Shown here: positions 1 to 10,342 of the stretch, in pieces | Numbering within the stretch: position 1 is the stretch's first letter | Layout: every line of letters begins with the position of its first letter | From: Enhydrobacter sp. | GTDB taxonomy: Bacteria > Pseudomonadota > Alphaproteobacteria > Reyranellales > Reyranellaceae | Assembly: GCA_025808875.1 (NCBI GenBank) | Contig: CP075528.1 | Location: forward strand, 2,912,473-2,976,472 | Direction of reading: 5' to 3' | DNA: 64,000 nucleotides | Notes under the pieces: generated by a model | Databases searched by the model: none | Told to the model about the DNA's origin: nothing | What the model saw: the letters and a program-made list of their open reading frames with translations, nothing else | Made by a program: the position numbers and the translations under genes

Positions 1-523
1 CCAGCAGCGCCAGCATGACGAATACCGGCAACAGCAGGATCTGCCAGCCCGGCACGAGGCCGTACCACGCCATCACGCCGGCGAGGATCAACAGGCAGAC
101 CGCGAAATCCGCCAGCGCGACCGCGATGGTCGACAGCGGGATGATCAGGCGCGGGAAATACACCTTGGTGATCAGCGAGGAGTTTCCGACGACGCTGAAC
201 GAGGCGTCGTTCAGCACGGTCGACGCCAGTGTCCAGGGCAGGAGACCGCCGATCACGATGACGGCGTACGGAACGTCGCTGCCCGTCGGCAGCTTGGCGA
301 GCTGGCCGAACACGACGGTGAAGACGACCAGCGTCAGGAAGGGCCGAATGAACGCCCAGGCGACGCCGATGACCGTCTGCTTGTAGCGCACCGCGACGTC
401 GCGCCAGGCGAGCATGAACATCAGCTCGCGATAGCGCCAGATGTCGAGCCAATACTGCCGATCGGCGCGCCCCGCCTCGAGAATCAGCCGAGGCGGTGAG
501 GTGTCGTTTGACGTCGAGCTCAT
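1..523 (-). CDS. ABC-2 type polysaccharide export permease (partial, 3' end outside window)
   Basis: The frame is open from an ATG at 523 to the window edge, giving the first 174 residues of a membrane protein. After a short cytosolic start comes 'YWLDIWRYRELMFMLAWRD', followed by 'RYKQTVIGVAWAFIRP', the hallmark entry of ABC-2 permeases of the Wzm/KpsM type that export O-antigen or capsule with a partner ATPase. Several hydrophobic segments follow. The ATG overlaps the stop of the upstream glycosyltransferase (ATGA), so the two are co-translated. The partner ATPase would be expected just beyond the left edge. The family call is solid; the exported glycan is unknown. Confidence 0.85.
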   Translation of the reverse strand, partial: MSSTSNDTSPPRLILEAGRADRQYWLDIWRYRELMFMLAWRDVAVRYKQTVIGVAWAFIRPFLTLVVFTVVFGQLAKLPTGSDVPYAVIVIGGLLPWTLASTVLNDASFSVVGNSSLITKVYFPRLIIPLSTIAVALADFAVCLLILAGVMAWYGLVPGWQILLLPVFVMLALL

Positions 524-1623
524 GGTTCGCCCTTCATACGACGCGAACCCGTACCGAGGCGAGCGAGGAGTAGCCTCGCCGTGGCAGCGAACTGGCGGCG
601 TCGATAGGGCTCGACTGCCGAGCCATCGGACCGGCCGAGGTCGAGCAGCCGGACGACGGCGTGCTCGAGCGCCTTGCCGTCCGAGGGATCGACGGTGATG
701 CCGATGCGCTCGTCGGGAATGGCGTCGGCGCTGCCGCCGCCCACGCCGCCCACCACGCGCAGGCCGCAAGCGGCCGCTTCGAGATAGACGATGCCGAAGC
801 CTTCCTGCGTGCTCGGCATGACGTAGAGGTCGGCCAGCCGATAGAGGTCGGGCAGGTCCTCATCGGGCACGAAGCCCAGAAAGCGGACGACATCGGGGCC
901 GGCGAGCTCGCGCGCCCGGCGCTCGAGGTGCGCGCGATCGTCGCCATCACCCGCGACGACATGAACGATCCCGGGAAAGCGAGCGCGCAGGGCCGGCAGG
1001 ATGGCGAATATCTCCTCATGCCCCTTGTAGCGTTCGCTGGCGGCGAGGCGGCCGACCGTCAGGAGGATCGGCCCCGACCCGAGCAGAAGCCGCGCCGCGA
1101 GCGCCGCGCTCTTCGGACCGGGCGTGAACATGTCGCGCACGGTGTCGGGCAGGACGCGCGCCCTCTCGGGCGCCAGGTCGGCCCAGCCGAGCAGCGATCG
1201 GCGGGTGGCGCGGCTGACCGTGGTCACGAGGTCCGCCGCCTCGATCGCGCGACGCACGATGCCGCGGCGCGTCGACCAGATGTCGGTGCCGTGGCCCTGC
1301 AGCCAATAGCGCGCGCCCAGCAGTCTCGCGATCCCCCACGCCAGCGGCGCCATGAAGACGTGGCCGCAGAACACGACGTCGAATGGACGATGCCGCCGTG
1401 CCGCCGACAGCGCCGAGACGATGTATCGGAACCGGCCGAGCACCGCCGGCAGCTGGAGGATGCCGCGCGGCAGCACCAGGCCCCGGCTATCGCCATGGCG
1501 CGGCAGGACGACGAGATCTGCGCCCCCCGCCGCCAGGGCTTCGAACAGGTCCTGGTTGTAGCGGGCGATGCCACCGCCGGCGCCATAGCAGTCGCCGACG
1601 AGGGCGAGGATGCGGGAGCTCAT
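520..1623 (-). CDS. GT4-family glycosyltransferase
   Basis: A protein of 367 residues with the GT-B fold of family 4 glycosyltransferases, which add a sugar from a nucleotide-sugar donor to a growing lipid-linked glycan at the cytosolic membrane face. The N-terminus has the glycine-rich acceptor-domain start 'GGGIARYNQDLF'. The donor domain has 'LLTVGRL', then 'VVAGDGDDRAHLE' and the EX7E-type motif in 'EGFGIVYLEAAACG'. The start at 1623 (MSSRIL) is chosen because it lies 7 bp after the asparagine-synthase stop; an upstream in-frame start would run into that gene. It overlaps the export permease by 4 bp. Donor and acceptor sugars cannot be read from sequence. Confidence 0.9.
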   Translation of the reverse strand: MSSRILALVGDCYGAGGGIARYNQDLFEALAAGGADLVVLPRHGDSRGLVLPRGILQLPAVLGRFRYIVSALSAARRHRPFDVVFCGHVFMAPLAWGIARLLGARYWLQGHGTDIWSTRRGIVRRAIEAADLVTTVSRATRRSLLGWADLAPERARVLPDTVRDMFTPGPKSAALAARLLLGSGPILLTVGRLAASERYKGHEEIFAILPALRARFPGIVHVVAGDGDDRAHLERRARELAGPDVVRFLGFVPDEDLPDLYRLADLYVMPSTQEGFGIVYLEAAACGLRVVGGVGGGSADAIPDERIGITVDPSDGKALEHAVVRLLDLGRSDGSAVEPYRRRQFAATARLLLARLGTGSRRMKGEP

Positions 1624-1630
1624 CGGCACG

Positions 1631-3463
<1,833 letters not shown>

Positions 3464-3491
3464 GATCAGGGGTCGCGGGCGGGCGGCGCGC

Positions 3492-4859
3492 TCAGCGCGC
3501 GCCCGTACCGCCCAGGATGACGGCGAAGGTGCGCAGGACGATGACCAGATCCAGCCACAACGAGCAATGCTTCAGATAGTAGAGATCATACTCCAGTTTG
3601 GAGCGCATTTCGTCGGGGTCGTGCGCGTATCCCTGGTTGATCTGTGCCCAACCGGTCAGACCCGGCCGGACGATGCCGCGCAGCGCGAAGTGAGGGATGT
3701 CCCGCACGTACTTCTGGTCGAGGTTGAGGGCCTCCGGCCGCGGACCGACCCAGCTCATGTCTCCGGCCAGCACGTTGAACACCTGCGGCAGCTCGTCGAG
3801 GCGATAGCGCCGCAGGATGCGGCCGACCCGGGTGACCCGCGGATCGGCGGTGGCGGTGAAACTCGGTCCCTCTGCGCCGTGAAACATGGTGCGGAACTTG
3901 ACCATGCGGAACACGCGGCCGCGCCGGCCGACGCGAGACTGCACGAAAAAGATCGGCCCGCGGCTGTCGAGACGCACGATGAGGGCAATGCCCGCCAGCA
4001 CCGGCAGGAACAGGGGAAAGGCGAGCACCGTCATCGCAAGCTCGATGGCGCGGCGGATGACGAGATACTGGCGCGACGGCAGCAAGGCGCCGAACTCGTT
4101 CGGCGTCAGGCCGTTGAGCGGCGTTCGACCCGTCAGGGTTTCGACGATGAAGCGGCGATCGAGCACCGGGACCCCGGCGATGGCGCCGTTGGCGAGGGCC
4201 GCCACCTGGCGGTCCGTCAGGTCGGCGTCGAGGTCGGCGACGATGGCATCGACGCGCAGGCCCTGGCTCTCGACGTCGTCGAGCGACAACCAGCGGCAGG
4301 TGCGCACGGCCGGCATGCTGCCGACCGAGGACATCGGCACCACCGCGTAGTTGCGGATGAGATAGCGGGCACGCATCTGGGCGGCGAAGGCCATCCACAG
4401 GATGGCCAGCGTGCCGCTGCCGAAGAGCTGGACGCGCGAATAGTCGGACCGCAACAGCAGCAGCACGACGGCGATCGTGGCGTAGGCCAGGGCGGCGACC
4501 GGCGCGATGTAGGCGACGTTTCCCTGGATGGTGCCGCGTGGGAAGGCGTCGAGCCGGCGACCGGCATACCAGACCAGGACATAGGCGCCGGCCGTCGCCA
4601 GAATCGTCTGCTCCGTGGCGCCGATGCCCATGGCGAAGGGCTCGCCTGTCGCATAGACCGTGATCGGGAGGATCACGCAAAACAGGAAGCCACCGAGGAA
4701 ATCGGCCCACGTCTCGAAGAAACGCTGGGGCGCGGAACGGATGGCGGGCGCCGGCCGCGACGAGTCGAGCGGCGGATTGTCCGCGTCAGCGGAAACTGCC
4801 CTGCGCAAGCCGATCACCCTCCGGATGCGTGAAGATAGCAAGGACGCCGCCTCACCCAA
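3492..4859 (-). CDS. Polyprenyl glycosylphosphotransferase (initiating sugar-phosphate transferase)
   Basis: About 455 residues. The N-terminal half has several membrane helices and a nucleotide-binding-like CoA_binding_3 region. The C-terminal third is a bacterial sugar transferase domain with 'KFRTMFHGAEG', 'GRILRRYRLDELPQVFNVL' (catalytic Asp-Glu) and 'VGPRPEALNLDQ', then 'RPGLTGWAQINQGYAHD'. It transfers a hexose-1-phosphate to undecaprenyl phosphate to start repeat-unit synthesis. The first possible codon after an in-frame stop is TTG at 4859; a GTG at 4817 preceded by GGAGG is an alternative, so the start is uncertain. It is the first gene after a good promoter (4893-4921) and heads the run towards the left edge. 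Confidence 0.92.
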   Translation of the reverse strand: MGEAASLLSSRIRRVIGLRRAVSADADNPPLDSSRPAPAIRSAPQRFFETWADFLGGFLFCVILPITVYATGEPFAMGIGATEQTILATAGAYVLVWYAGRRLDAFPRGTIQGNVAYIAPVAALAYATIAVVLLLLRSDYSRVQLFGSGTLAILWMAFAAQMRARYLIRNYAVVPMSSVGSMPAVRTCRWLSLDDVESQGLRVDAIVADLDADLTDRQVAALANGAIAGVPVLDRRFIVETLTGRTPLNGLTPNEFGALLPSRQYLVIRRAIELAMTVLAFPLFLPVLAGIALIVRLDSRGPIFFVQSRVGRRGRVFRMVKFRTMFHGAEGPSFTATADPRVTRVGRILRRYRLDELPQVFNVLAGDMSWVGPRPEALNLDQKYVRDIPHFALRGIVRPGLTGWAQINQGYAHDPDEMRSKLEYDLYYLKHCSLWLDLVIVLRTFAVILGGTGAR

Positions 4860-4892
4860 AGGACGGCGCCCTCAATTATTACACCCGCGATG

Positions 4893-4921
4893 AATATAGT
4901 TGAAATTCCCTTTATTTGCAA
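4893..4921 (-). promoter_or_regulatory. Sigma-70-like promoter of the polysaccharide operon
   Basis: In the AT-rich 69-bp gap between the O-antigen ligase gene and the sugar transferase gene, the minus strand reads TTGCAA, 17 bp, TATATT. This is near the housekeeping -35/-10 consensus with ideal spacing, in an otherwise very GC-rich region. It would drive the sugar transferase, asnB, glycosyltransferase and permease genes separately from the ligase gene. Seen directly; activity is inferred. Confidence 0.55.
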
Positions 4922-4928
4922 AGCCTTT

Positions 4929-6488
4929 TCACTCGTCGTGCGGCCCCCGATGGCGCTCGGATGACGATTCCGCTCGCCGGGCGAAAACCTGGGCCCATCC
5001 CATGCCGAGAACGGCGCTGCTGACAAAGGCGATCGCCGGCATCTGAAGGCTGAAATCGACCGACGAATGGAGGATGGGCACGCTCGTCAGCGCGAACGCC
5101 GTTGCCGGCAGAAGCCGTTCCCTTTCCGACCGCAGGCCGCCGAGCAGACAGACGCCCCAGGGAACGAGAACGATCAGGAAGGCGACGACAGCGCCGGGGA
5201 TGCCGAGTTCGACGATAGTCTCCAGCGGCGTCGAATGGGCAAGATCGTTGGGCTGGGGAATCTCGAGCGGCTGGAGGATCGAATAGATGTCGGGATAGGC
5301 GCCGCGCCCCCATCCCCACCACGGCGACTGCGCGATCGCCTCGAGCGTCGATTCCCAGATGTAGATGCGATTGGTCGAGCTGCCTTCGGAGAAGCGCGCC
5401 AGCTTCTGCAGCATGGCGCCGCCGGCGATGATGCCGATCACCACGACGACGGCGCCGCCGATCAGCAGCGCCCGCCCCATCTGCGACCGCGATGCCCAGC
5501 GTCCGCGCATGAACAGCGACAGCAGGATCAGGATGCCGAGCACGCTCGCCGCCAGGCCGGCGCGCGAGCCCGAGATCAGCAGGCCGCCCAGGAAGAGGAA
5601 ACCGAGCGCCAGCAGGGCCACGCGCGGGCCGGTGATGCGGTCGAGCACGCTCTCCTCGCCGCCGAAATCCTCGTCCCCGTCGTCGTGATGGCGGCGCCGG
5701 CGCGGCGGCTGGTGGCCGAGCAGCAGGGCGAGCACGGCGACCAGCCCCATGCCCATGAAACAGGCGAAGGAGTTGCTGTTCACGAAGGTGCCGGACATCA
5801 GGCAGCGATAGCCGACGGTGTACTCGCCCTGCTTCTTGAGGAAGCTGCCGACCAGGCACGAATTGGTCGAGACCTGCGAAATCAGGGCGTATGTCATCAC
5901 GAGGAGCGCGCTCAGCGCCAGCGCGCCCAGCAGCCAGCGGGCGCGGCGCGGATCGACGAACAACGCGCGCGCGGTCAGGAACAGAAGGCCGCACGCCATG
6001 CTCTTCAGCAGGACGTTGCGCGAGGCGTCGATCGCCAGCGTCGGCACCGGATCGTGCGCCTTGCCGAGGATCGCGCGCGCCCGCTCGTAGAGCCACGCGC
6101 TCGGCGTGGTGGGCGCCAGGGTCGACATCTGCAGGAGCGATTCCAGGAAGAAGAAGGTGAAGGCCGCCAGCAGGACCATCAGCGGCCCCCGCTCCTCCGC
6201 GCTCACCTCGAAGCCGCCGCGCGTGCCGATGCCGGCGGCGAACAACATCGACATCCCGCCGACGACGACCACCATCGGCGACCACGCCCAGTCGCGATTG
6301 CCCCCCATCGGCAGCGGCGCCAGCACGATCAGCAGCAGGAACAGCCCGACGGCGGCGGCGCTCAGGATTCCGCCCGACGCCGACAGCAGGCCCCGCGTCA
6401 TCCGCTCGCCGCCTTCGTGGTCGTCGTGGCGGTGACGGCGACGCCGACGGCGCGAGCTGCGCCTCAGTTCCGGAGATGCCGAATCCAT
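4929..6488 (-). CDS. O-antigen ligase / Wzy-type polymerase family membrane protein
   Basis: About 519 residues with a dozen hydrophobic segments. The O-antigen ligase family signature is present: 'ISGSRAGLAASVLGILIL' around two thirds of the way and 'AHSTPLETIVELGIPGAV' in the following periplasmic/TM region. Such proteins polymerise or ligate lipid-linked glycan at the periplasmic face. The start at 6488 has a strong GGAGG nine bases upstream but lies inside the end of the preceding gene; it adds a basic, His-rich cytosolic tail. ATG 6401 (MTRGLLSASG) is an alternative with a weaker AAGG. Polymerase and ligase cannot be separated by sequence alone. Confidence 0.85.
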   Translation of the reverse strand: MDSASPELRRSSRRRRRRHRHDDHEGGERMTRGLLSASGGILSAAAVGLFLLLIVLAPLPMGGNRDWAWSPMVVVVGGMSMLFAAGIGTRGGFEVSAEERGPLMVLLAAFTFFFLESLLQMSTLAPTTPSAWLYERARAILGKAHDPVPTLAIDASRNVLLKSMACGLLFLTARALFVDPRRARWLLGALALSALLVMTYALISQVSTNSCLVGSFLKKQGEYTVGYRCLMSGTFVNSNSFACFMGMGLVAVLALLLGHQPPRRRRHHDDGDEDFGGEESVLDRITGPRVALLALGFLFLGGLLISGSRAGLAASVLGILILLSLFMRGRWASRSQMGRALLIGGAVVVVIGIIAGGAMLQKLARFSEGSSTNRIYIWESTLEAIAQSPWWGWGRGAYPDIYSILQPLEIPQPNDLAHSTPLETIVELGIPGAVVAFLIVLVPWGVCLLGGLRSERERLLPATAFALTSVPILHSSVDFSLQMPAIAFVSSAVLGMGWAQVFARRAESSSERHRGPHDE

Positions 6489-7177
6489 TTCGCCAGTTCC
6501 TCCAGGGCGCCGGGCTCGTCGCGCAACACATGGCGCAGGATCAGCTCGTCGATCGGATTGCGCACGACGCGGCCGAACCACAGCCGGTCGTCGGTGTGAC
6601 GCCACGTCTTCAGGATGTAGCGCCGGATCTCGAGGCGCTGCTCCTCGGTGAAATATCCCCAGTTGTCGAGGATCACCCTCAGCCGCGGCTCCCAGATCGG
6701 CGCGAACATCGGCGCCGTCTCGATCGACATCATCAGCGGCGGCACCACGTCGCGCGACACGCCGTCGAGCCCCTGGCGCGCGATTGCCAGCCTCAGCCAA
6801 TCCATGCCGCGTGCCGGCGCCTCGGCGAGGCCGCGATCAAGATCGTCCTTGGCCTGCTTCATCCACGCCAGCCGCTGCTCGGGCGATGCCTGCAGCCTGG
6901 TGGACAGTGCCGCGTTGATCGTCACCTCGGCGCGCTGCAGTCGCCGGCCAGCGACCGGATCGGCCGCCACGGCGCGGTCGAGCGCATCGACCGCGCGCAC
7001 GACATTGGGCAGGGACAGTTGCCGGGAATTGCGAATCTGGTTGACCACGGTATCGGCGCGCTGCGCTTCGAGCGCGCCACGCATCACCGGCCAGGCGACC
7101 ACGACGAGGGCGACGCCGCCCAGCGCCATCAGCCCGCGCAACAGCCAAGTCAGGAAAGTCGACAGGCGTTCCCCCAA
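6464..7177 (-). CDS. Membrane-anchored protein of unknown function in polysaccharide cluster
   Basis: About 237 residues. One N-terminal transmembrane segment ('GLMALGGVALVVVAWPVM') precedes a largely helical soluble region rich in Arg, Ala and Leu with TPR-like spacing ('RAVDALDRAVAADPVAG'). I do not recognise a named family. Its 3' end overlaps the start chosen for the ligase/polymerase gene, so the pair is probably translationally coupled, and a role as an accessory factor of polymerisation or export is a reasonable inference. The start is a TTG without a clear ribosome binding site; ATG 7129 would remove half of the anchor, so the longer form is kept. Confidence 0.65.
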   Translation of the reverse strand: MGERLSTFLTWLLRGLMALGGVALVVVAWPVMRGALEAQRADTVVNQIRNSRQLSLPNVVRAVDALDRAVAADPVAGRRLQRAEVTINAALSTRLQASPEQRLAWMKQAKDDLDRGLAEAPARGMDWLRLAIARQGLDGVSRDVVPPLMMSIETAPMFAPIWEPRLRVILDNWGYFTEEQRLEIRRYILKTWRHTDDRLWFGRVVRNPIDELILRHVLRDEPGALEELAKWIRHLRN

Positions 7178-7226
7178 ACGACAGCCGGATCAACGATGCC
7201 ACTTGTCCAGCCGACGCCGTCCGATG

Positions 7227-8153
7227 TCAAAGGGCTTCCGCTCCGGGCTTACTGCAAATTGATGGAGCTTGCGCGTCGAGCTGCCGGACCTGCACATCGA
7301 CCAGCGCCTCGATCGCGACTCCGGTCGAGCCGGTGAAGCTGCCCTTGATCGGCATCGCCTGCTCGGGGCTGCGGCCGACGGCGACGCGGATCAACCGCTC
7401 GCTGCCGACCATGCCGTTGGTCGGATCGAACTCGATCCAGCCGGCGCCCGGCAGGTAGGCCTCCATCCAGGCATGGGGATGGGCCGAGGTCGGCGCCGCT
7501 TTGCCGTCGCCCGGGTCGAGCGCCGGATCGTAGAGGTAGCCGGTGACGAAGCGCGCCGCGAGCCCGAGCGCCCGTACACCCTCCATCATCAGCAGGGCGT
7601 AGTCGCGGCAGGTGCCGCCGCCGGTTTCGAGCGTGACCGCCGGCGACTGGGTGCCGGGCTCGAAGCGCATGTTGTACTCGAGCTGCTCCTGGATGCCTTT
7701 GCACAGCCGGATCAGCACGGAAAAGGTGTCGGTGCCCTGTTCGCCCTCGAGGAACTGCTTCACCCAGTTGCTCACCTGGGCGTTGGGATCGGGATAGTGC
7801 CGCTCGAGATAGCGCGCCAGGTCGGGCGCCTCCTCCGCCCGGTAGCTGAAGGGCAGCTGGCGCGCATAGTCCTCGATCACCGGCGCCTCCGGCGGCACGC
7901 CGTAGTGCTCGACCTGGATCGTGCTGACGAACTCGAGCACCTGCGTTGCGCCCTCGAAGGACGCGATGGCGATCGAGTTGCCGAACGGATCGTGGATCCA
8001 TCGCACCTGCGCCGCCGGCTCGATGGCGAGCGCGGTGTCGAGCAGGCGCAAGTCGTGGCTGTCGCGCGGCCGGAACATCAGGCGATACTCGCCGAGCGTC
8101 ACCGGCTCGGAATAGCTGTAGCGAGTCCGGTGCGCGATCTCGAGCCTGTACAT
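7227..8153 (-). CDS. Transglutaminase-like cysteine protease family protein
   Basis: 308 residues. The N-terminal region ('RTRYSYSEPVTLGEYRLMF') is the beta-strand domain typical of bacterial transglutaminase-like proteins. The catalytic core follows: Cys in 'GGGTCRDYALLMMEGVRALG', His in 'AHPHAWMEAYLPGAGW' and Asp in 'IEFDPTNG'. No signal peptide is seen, so it is probably cytosolic. Family members act as peptidases or amide-forming enzymes; many sit beside peptide-modification genes, but no such partner is visible here. It starts divergently from the amidohydrolase at 8225 with a 71-bp gap. The triad is complete, so the enzyme should be active. Confidence 0.9.
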   Translation of the reverse strand: MYRLEIAHRTRYSYSEPVTLGEYRLMFRPRDSHDLRLLDTALAIEPAAQVRWIHDPFGNSIAIASFEGATQVLEFVSTIQVEHYGVPPEAPVIEDYARQLPFSYRAEEAPDLARYLERHYPDPNAQVSNWVKQFLEGEQGTDTFSVLIRLCKGIQEQLEYNMRFEPGTQSPAVTLETGGGTCRDYALLMMEGVRALGLAARFVTGYLYDPALDPGDGKAAPTSAHPHAWMEAYLPGAGWIEFDPTNGMVGSERLIRVAVGRSPEQAMPIKGSFTGSTGVAIEALVDVQVRQLDAQAPSICSKPGAEAL

Positions 8154-8224
8154 GCCGGCCGATAATGCCTGACACGGGCCGAGGTTGCAGTAGAGTCGAG
8201 GTCTCGAACCGTTGGGGAGAAGCC

Positions 8225-9307
8225 ATGCTCTACACCTGCGGCCCGACCGGACCCAGGCTCGCCGCCAGGCGCCCTTCTCCGCGCAAAGCCGCGGGGCCCG
8301 TCGTCGACATCCATTGCCACATCGTGGCGCCGCAGGCGGCCGAACTGGTCCAGGGACTGGGCATCGCGCCGCGCGAGCCGATGATGGCCTTTTCCAACGA
8401 GGCTACGCGCGCCGTGAACCGCGCCCAGACCGAATCGGTGAGACCACAGCTCACCTCCGTCGAGCGCCGCCTCGCCGACATGGACAGGATGGGCGTCGAC
8501 ATCCAGGCGATCTCGCCCGCCCCCACACAGTATTACTATTGGACACCGCCCGAGGTCGGCCGCGAGGTGGCGCGGCTGGTCAACGACAACATCGCCGAGA
8601 CGGTGGCCGCCCATCCCGACCGCCTGGTCGGCATGGGCACGGTGCCGATGCAGGCGCCGCAATACGCCGTCACCGAGCTGGAGCGCCTGGTCGGACAGCT
8701 CGGGCTGCGCGGTGTCGAGCTCTGCACCAACGTCGACGGCGCCGAGCTGAGCGACGAGAAGTTCCGCCCGGTCTTCGCCAAGGCCGAGGAGCTCGGCATC
8801 CTCGTCTTCCTGCATCCCAGCGGCTTCACCGAGGGCCGCCGCCTCAGCGACCACTATTTCAGCAACGTGATCGGCAACCCGCTCGATTCGACCGTTGCGG
8901 TCAGCCATCTGATCTTCGGCGGCGTGCTCGAACGCCATCCCCAGCTCAAAATCTGCGTCGCCCATGGCGGCGGCTTCCTGCCGGCCTATGCCGGCCGCAT
9001 GGACCATGCGCACGGCGCGCGCAGCGACTGCCGGCTCTGCATCGCGAAGAAGCCGAGCCACTACCTGAAGAAGATGTACTTCGACACCATCGTCTTCGAA
9101 CCCGGCCAGCTCGACTATCTGGTCGACACCTACGGCGTCGATCACGTCCTGATGGGCACGGATTATCCCTACGACATGGGAATGTACGAGCCCGTCGAGT
9201 TTCTCGGGCGCACGAAGCTTTCCGCCGCCGGGCGGCAGGCGGTCCTCGGCGGCAATGCCGCACGCCTGCTGAAACTCGGGTCGCACGGGAGCCGCCGCCG
9301 CCGCTGA
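8225..9307 (+). CDS. Amidohydrolase family protein (ACMSD-like, amidohydrolase_2)
   Basis: 360 residues of TIM-barrel metal-dependent hydrolase/decarboxylase. Metal ligands are visible: 'VDIHCHIVAP' (HxH), His in 'ILVFLHPSGF', His in 'ICVAHGGGFLP' and Asp in 'VLMGTDYPYDMGMYEP'. This pattern belongs to the family of 2-amino-3-carboxymuconate semialdehyde decarboxylase and related non-oxidative decarboxylases acting on aromatic-derived acids. The start at 8225 is preceded by GGGGAGAA; upstream in-frame codons lie in the divergent gene. The C-terminus ends in a run of arginines. No aromatic pathway partner is adjacent, so the substrate is open. Confidence 0.88.
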   Translation: MLYTCGPTGPRLAARRPSPRKAAGPVVDIHCHIVAPQAAELVQGLGIAPREPMMAFSNEATRAVNRAQTESVRPQLTSVERRLADMDRMGVDIQAISPAPTQYYYWTPPEVGREVARLVNDNIAETVAAHPDRLVGMGTVPMQAPQYAVTELERLVGQLGLRGVELCTNVDGAELSDEKFRPVFAKAEELGILVFLHPSGFTEGRRLSDHYFSNVIGNPLDSTVAVSHLIFGGVLERHPQLKICVAHGGGFLPAYAGRMDHAHGARSDCRLCIAKKPSHYLKKMYFDTIVFEPGQLDYLVDTYGVDHVLMGTDYPYDMGMYEPVEFLGRTKLSAAGRQAVLGGNAARLLKLGSHGSRRRR

Positions 9308-9320
9308 GCGTTCTCTCGGC

Positions 9321-9638
9321 GTGATGAAATCGTTCCCGACCGTCGTCTCTCTCGCTTCGCTGTGCGTCCTGGCCGCGACGGGCCCGGCCTCCGCCGCGGA
9401 CGAAATCGAGTCGCATTGCGCACGGCTCTACCAGTCACTGTCGCACTACGTGCTCAAGCCCACCTCCTCAAGCCCAAGCAGCGTGCGACTGCGCGCCGAG
9501 GTCGCGCGCGCCGGATGCGAGAAGGGCGACACCGCTCGCGGCATCGTCGATCTGGAGCGGCTTGTGCGAAACGCCCGCCTGCCGGTGCCGGAGCGGCCGG
9601 CGGCGATGGGCGCCGCCGAAGAGCCGTCGGATGGATAG
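9321..9638 (+). CDS. Small secreted protein of unknown function
   Basis: 105 residues starting at GTG 9321 or the directly following ATG 9324. A clear signal peptide ('VVSLASLCVLAATGPASA') is followed by a mature part of about 80 residues with two cysteines ('ESHCARLYQ' and 'RAGCEKGD') that could form a disulfide. I recognise no family. It lies 13 bp after the amidohydrolase gene and may be co-transcribed. The next gene converges on it. Confidence 0.6.
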   Translation: MMKSFPTVVSLASLCVLAATGPASAADEIESHCARLYQSLSHYVLKPTSSSPSSVRLRAEVARAGCEKGDTARGIVDLERLVRNARLPVPERPAAMGAAEEPSDG

Positions 9639-9644
9639 TCGCGG

Positions 9645-10295
9645 CTACCCGCCCGTCCGGTCGAACAGTTCGAGGCCCTGCCTGCCCTTGGGAGTCACGG
9701 CATAGATGCCGCGCTCGACCCTCTCGAACCAGCCGTAGACGTCGTCGCGCACGATGCGGGCCGCGCGCGGCGCCTCCGCGGCGAGACGCAGCGCCGCCAC
9801 CTTCATCGGTCCGTTCTTCGCCAGCAGGCCGGCACAGCGCAGCGCCTCCTGGCGATAAGCCGTCATCATCGGCACCCTGGTCGACGAGCCGCCGCGATTG
9901 GGATCGCCGACCCGCCGCGCATGCTCGCCGAGCAGCCGGCCGACCTTTCGCCTGTTCTTGCGCGGCGCATAGGGCCCCGGATCGAGCGCGACGTCGGCGT
10001 GGCTGCCGGTCACGACGATGAGGCCCAATCCCAGCCGCCGGCAGAGCTTGCGCACGTTCTTCATCGCCTTGGGCCATTGGCCGACCGCGAGATAGACCGC
10101 GTCGGTGAGCGCCAGCCGGTCGACGCCCTGCAGGACGAGGCCAAGGCCGAAAGTGCGCTTCAGCTCTACCACGACCGGAGGCTCGTCGCCGCGGACCGCC
10201 ACGACATCGCAGCCGCGGACTTCTCCCTTGACCAGGTATCCTTGATCTTCGAGCAGCGCCTTCACCGGCGCATAGAGGTCGCTCTCCAACGACAT
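9645..10295 (-). CDS. DUF2161 family PD-(D/E)XK nuclease-like protein
   Basis: 216 residues from ATG 10295 (MSLESDLYAPVKALL). The region 'GCDVVAVRGD' followed by 'PPVVVELKRTFG' has the Asp and ExK pattern of PD-(D/E)XK nuclease folds, as in the DUF2161 phosphodiesterase-like family common in alphaproteobacteria. The C-terminal part looks like a small winged helix ('NGPMKVAALRLAAEAP'). The in-frame extension upstream of 10295 is rejected because it would overlap the divergent amidase gene start. Biological role unknown; possibly a DNA-processing accessory enzyme. Confidence 0.8.
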   Translation of the reverse strand: MSLESDLYAPVKALLEDQGYLVKGEVRGCDVVAVRGDEPPVVVELKRTFGLGLVLQGVDRLALTDAVYLAVGQWPKAMKNVRKLCRRLGLGLIVVTGSHADVALDPGPYAPRKNRRKVGRLLGEHARRVGDPNRGGSSTRVPMMTAYRQEALRCAGLLAKNGPMKVAALRLAAEAPRAARIVRDDVYGWFERVERGIYAVTPKGRQGLELFDRTGG

Positions 10296-10342
10296 GGCTC
10301 GGCAACGTATCATGCCGCCGGAAGGACATCGGGGGATAACGA

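Noticed and set aside
5067..6599. Plus-strand frame antisense to the O-antigen ligase gene
   Set aside because: Gln/Arg/His-rich composition typical of antisense frames in GC-rich genes; no motif.
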